Assembly (NCBI GenBank): GCA_936440205.1
Contig: OW387149.1
Coordinates: 9,196,114-9,260,113 of the forward strand
Reading direction: 5' to 3'
DNA length: 64,000 bases
Origin: Lepidonotus clava
Taxonomy: Eukaryota; Annelida; Polychaeta; Phyllodocida; Polynoidae
Below the pieces are notes generated by a model. The model was given only the letters and a program-made list of their open reading frames with translations. It was not told the DNA's origin and made no database searches. Positions 60,871 through 64,000 of this stretch are shown here, one piece after another (position 1 is the stretch's first letter; each line of letters begins with the position of its first letter). The position numbers were made by a program, and so were the translations under genes.

Positions 60871-61155
60871 AAAAGTAGTACTGCTTTTGTGTAGGAAATA
60901 GTATTTAGCATTGGAGATATTGACATTCTTTGATTCTCTACAAAAAGTTATTTGAATAATACCATTAATATTGAATTGTAAATAGTAGTAATTCATTTTG
61001 AACAATGTAACTGTGATGTGACATATCATAAAAGGTGATATTTTCTGTGGTTACTTATCACGTTTCAATTTGTGAAAAGTAAACTATTTTTAAGAAATCA
61101 TCCATTTCATGTTATGTAAATGCTGTTTTAAATAAATCTACATGCAATCTAGCTA
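60871..61155 (+). other. CFAP65: CFAP65 3' UTR
   Basis: AT-rich sequence after the CFAP65 stop, ending shortly after the AATAAA at 61131-61136. Without transcript data the cleavage point is only approximate. A second AATAAA at 61207-61212 could extend it. Confidence 0.55.
61131..61136 (+). promoter_or_regulatory. Poly(A) signal AATAAA
   Basis: Canonical AATAAA 261 nt after the CFAP65 stop, followed by T/G-containing DNA. It is the first such hexamer after the stop. A second candidate lies at 61207-61212. Confidence 0.55.
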
Positions 61156-63352
61156 TGCACTGGGAAATTTGTGAATAATACGCAGTGAGCCTCAGCAACT
61201 TTTGACAATAAATTGATGAAACATTCGTGAATCTGCATACCTGCTTGAAGAATATCTCACCTTAATTTTAGAAATGTGCGCATAACATAAACAGTTGTTA
61301 ACATAGATTGTCTTATACACCTTTCAGACTTAGTATTACACACTTTCGCTGCAGATATCATAACCATTCCCCTCTTGTACAGTGCGCACTCTGGGGCATA
61401 GCCTGTAATTGGTATAATACACCTTCCAGACTATATATTAGCCCAAGCATTTGCATTTGGCCTGTATTAACTTTCATTATGAGCGCATTTTGAGGCTAGT
61501 CTGTGATGGGTATAAGTGAACCGCAATGACTTCACAGCAAAGCAATGCAATGCACAATTAAACACATCTCAAATTCTCCCCACCACAGATACCCTAAAAA
61601 GGTGCAGTTGTACCTACATGGATGCATTTGTGCCCTTAAATCAGGCAAACACATTCTAGAATGCAGTTTGTTTCACTCATTTCAAACACAACACCGATGT
61701 GCCTGGAAGCGCTTTGATGCACATTAAATTTTGTGGTCTTTGTTTGAAAGGGGAGTAACCTTTCTCGAAAATTACTAGTCCTTTTTTTCTATCAATTTCG
61801 GAGCCTCAAAACAATCTATAAACTGTGATGCTGTAGACGTTTTGCTTTTTGAGATTTTTGAGATGATTTGAGATACCACTTATCAAACATTCTTTCTCAT
61901 GCTCCATTCTTATGCCTGTTTCAATGGAGCACAAACCTTGTTGAGTTGAAAATAAAGGTAGCCGTGATAGAGTTTACCTTCAGTTTTGATTGATTTTTTT
62001 TCTTTATTTTTGATTAACGTTAAAGTGGCAACGTTATCTCTTCTCAATTAGACTGTAAAGAGAATGTGTACAGATTTTATTTATCCCAGACTTGACAAGA
62101 TGTTACTACTTCATGCAATTTTATAGAAAAAAAACATCAACTCTCAGCAATCACATTGATTAAATTAAAATTCAAACCTACCTATATTTCCATGTGAATT
62201 CCAAGCCCTGTGGGCGTTTGTACATTTATTTATGAGCTTATGATGAAATAATAAAATCTTCTATGACACACATCAGAATTCTGAGCGTTATTTCTCTTAT
62301 GAATTAATAAAGGTTCTATATATAATCTCCAAACCAAAATTCAAAATATTTTGAAAACCATGAAAATGGAGGGGGACATACTAATATAAGAAGTCTTGCA
62401 GGGTCATCCAAGGGTGTCTGTACAACCCAGAGGGGTTCGTAACGTTCTGAGGACGAAGCCTTAGGTACGTACGATTCCCATGGGTTGTACAGACCCCTTA
62501 GGGTCTTCTATATTTTATCACCCAAACTAAGTATTAATATTGTTGAAAAACATGAAAATGAGAAGCGGTACATACAGCTTTCCAATACGCACTACCCCTT
62601 GTACATACCACTTCTCAGCAGTGCGCATGATAAAGCTTGTCAAAATACACTACCCGCAATATGTACCACACATCGGCTGTGTAGGTAACAATGTCTTTTT
62701 CAATAAGCTACATGGAGACTATAGTGAAGACTTCACAATACAGTGACAAAAACCTGCAGTGATTTCCTCATATCTATTACCAGGACTGTGTCTCCCCACA
62801 CAGAAAGGATTCTCCAGGCGGGAATTAGGCATTAAAGAGGATGTTTTAAGCTTTCAAATGATACCAAGCACATCAAAATTGGATAATTTTCAAGGAATTT
62901 ACATGCTGTTGAACACAGGATGGTCAATATTCCTGAAAATGGCAAAAAGCCCGGATATTGAATATTTATCTAAATATTTAGTAATGAAATAAGAAAAATT
63001 CCATGAATTAACAAAAAGTCATAAAGGCTATTAAGCTTATAACTTTTGTTCTACAAAAGATAATCTCTTTTAGTTTGGACTGGTAATACAATCAAGTCAT
63101 GTTTTTCCAAATGGGTTACAATTTTTGACAAAATTAGCAAAATTTTGTTGTTTCCATGGTAACCAAACATCTGATGTTTGGTAATATTTGGGGAAAAAAC
63201 ATTCCATTAACATTACAAATAGAATGTTTTTCAAACAAAATGGAATGTTTAGAGTAGGATGACTGAATTCTACACAAATAGTTGGTTTAAGACATTTTCA
63301 TCCCTATTTTTCACAAATCTACCCATATCTCCCTTAATATTACCTGTAGAGC
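61156..63352. other. Intergenic DNA after CFAP65
   Basis: AT-rich DNA with no coding pattern I trust. At 62390-62640 lies a dispersed repeat also seen at 38280-38600, with GTCTGTACAACCCAGAGGGG / CCATGGGTTGTACAGACCCC as an inverted pair. Confidence 0.5.
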
Positions 63353-63924
63353 TTAAAGAGAGGGGCCAGTGAAATTTCAATTTTGTTAAATTCTCATTTG
63401 ATACCGTAGGTATAGTGCTTAAGTATAAATATATGACATTATTATAACTTCGAAGTGATCCCTTATAATTGAAAACTGTGTCCCTATATCAGATCACACA
63501 TTGAGTCTCCTGTAAGCCTGACATAGGCTGTCTGTGTGTGACGTCACACAAAATGACAGTTATATTCAAATTTCAAAATTATAAATTCCATAATAAAGTA
63601 TTATTTTTGATATTTCCTTTTATGAATCATTTTATTTCATTATTTTAAATATGTTTAGGCTCATAAAAACACTTAGGTAAATTAAATATTGTTATTTTTT
63701 CAGATTTATCCTTTTTCAGCTGTTCTGCTTGTGACGTCACATACAGATAATTGCTCTATGCAGGCAGTGTCAGATGCAGGCAGGGGAACTCAGTTTGATG
63801 GAAACAAAATAGGAATAAAACAAAAAATATTAGAGATAAAAGCATAAAACTTGGTATGGTTATTCCCTGGATGGTAAAGATCACGGCACTCTACTAATTT
63901 ATGGTCACTGGCCCCTCCCTTTAA
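63353..63924. mobile_element. 572-bp TTAA foldback MITE carrying two TGACGTCA sites
   Basis: TTAAAGAGAGGGGCCAGTGA at left; inverted TCACTGGCCCCTCCCTTTAA at right (one mismatch), both including TTAA. Interior partly palindromic: CTGTGTGTGACGTCACACAA (63532-) faces GCTTGTGACGTCACATACAG (63729-). No coding frame of note. Confidence 0.8.
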
Positions 63925-64000
63925 GATATATCCCCCTCAGAGCATCCTTTCTATGTGGGGAGGCACATTATTACTGTCCTTATTACATGTTTTGTGCATT

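Larger units (their letters stand above)
52649..60641. other. Last CFAP65 intron, about 8 kb
   Basis: Apart from the listed items (antisense frame, 13-bp minisatellite, MITE-1 copy, ghost-exon array) I see only AT-rich DNA. A segment at 56827-56941 has an acceptor-like CTTTTCCAG and higher GC, but its 115-nt length would break the exon 39-40 frame. A fragment of the CCCTTTCAC element lies at 57205-57261. Confidence 0.5.

Noticed and set aside
1-64000. Retroviral, LTR, Polinton or LINE coding sequence
   Set aside because: No protease, reverse transcriptase, integrase, capsid or endonuclease motif was recognised in any frame; only non-autonomous elements are visible.

Overview
Eukaryotic (metazoan) nuclear DNA: AT-rich, with short GC-richer exons separated by long repeat-loaded introns, all bounded by GT-AG. 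One gene fills the window. It is CFAP65 (formerly CCDC108), an axonemal ASH/MSP-domain protein of the ciliary and flagellar central apparatus, on the + strand from an acceptor at 1016 to a stop at 60868-60870. I placed 40 consecutive exons (5,345 coding nt, 1,780 residues plus stop). Their phases join without a break, and the order of conserved blocks follows vertebrate CFAP65 as I remember it (about 1,900 residues in human). Only the N-terminal end is missing, because it lies upstream of base 1. The organism is a non-vertebrate animal. The tRNA-headed SINEs ending in AACC, ACTC or AAAC repeats look mollusc/lophotrochozoan-like to me, but that is a weak inference. Layout: 1-1016 holds the end of an upstream intron with an array of decayed copies of the head of the first visible exon. 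From 1017 to 20529 exons 1-22 are closely spaced, with small non-autonomous DNA elements (MITEs) and SINE pieces between them. From 20530 to 33458 introns are long and hold minisatellites, SINEs, nested MITEs, a 916-bp element packed with AACGTT motifs and a GC-rich duplicated block. From 33459 to 52648 exons 28-39 are interspersed with SINEs, a 714-bp foldback element and a GC-rich MITE. The last intron (52649-60641, about 8 kb) contains a candidate antisense coding exon, a 13-bp minisatellite and a second array of decayed exon heads just before the terminal exon. From 60871 on are the 3' UTR, a poly(A) signal and intergenic DNA with one more TTAA-bounded MITE. The most unusual structure is the pair of ghost-exon arrays. 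At both the first visible and the last exon, 4-5 degenerate tandem copies of the intron tail plus exon head lie immediately 5' of the intact exon, and only the 3'-most copy keeps the complete exon. The mobile-element layer is also informative: at least seven TIR families bounded by TTAA, two CAG-ended (hAT-like) MITE families, three SINE tail types sharing a core, and several nested insertions that give relative ages. No endogenous retrovirus, LTR element, Polinton, autonomous transposase, tRNA gene, rRNA or CRISPR array was recognised.
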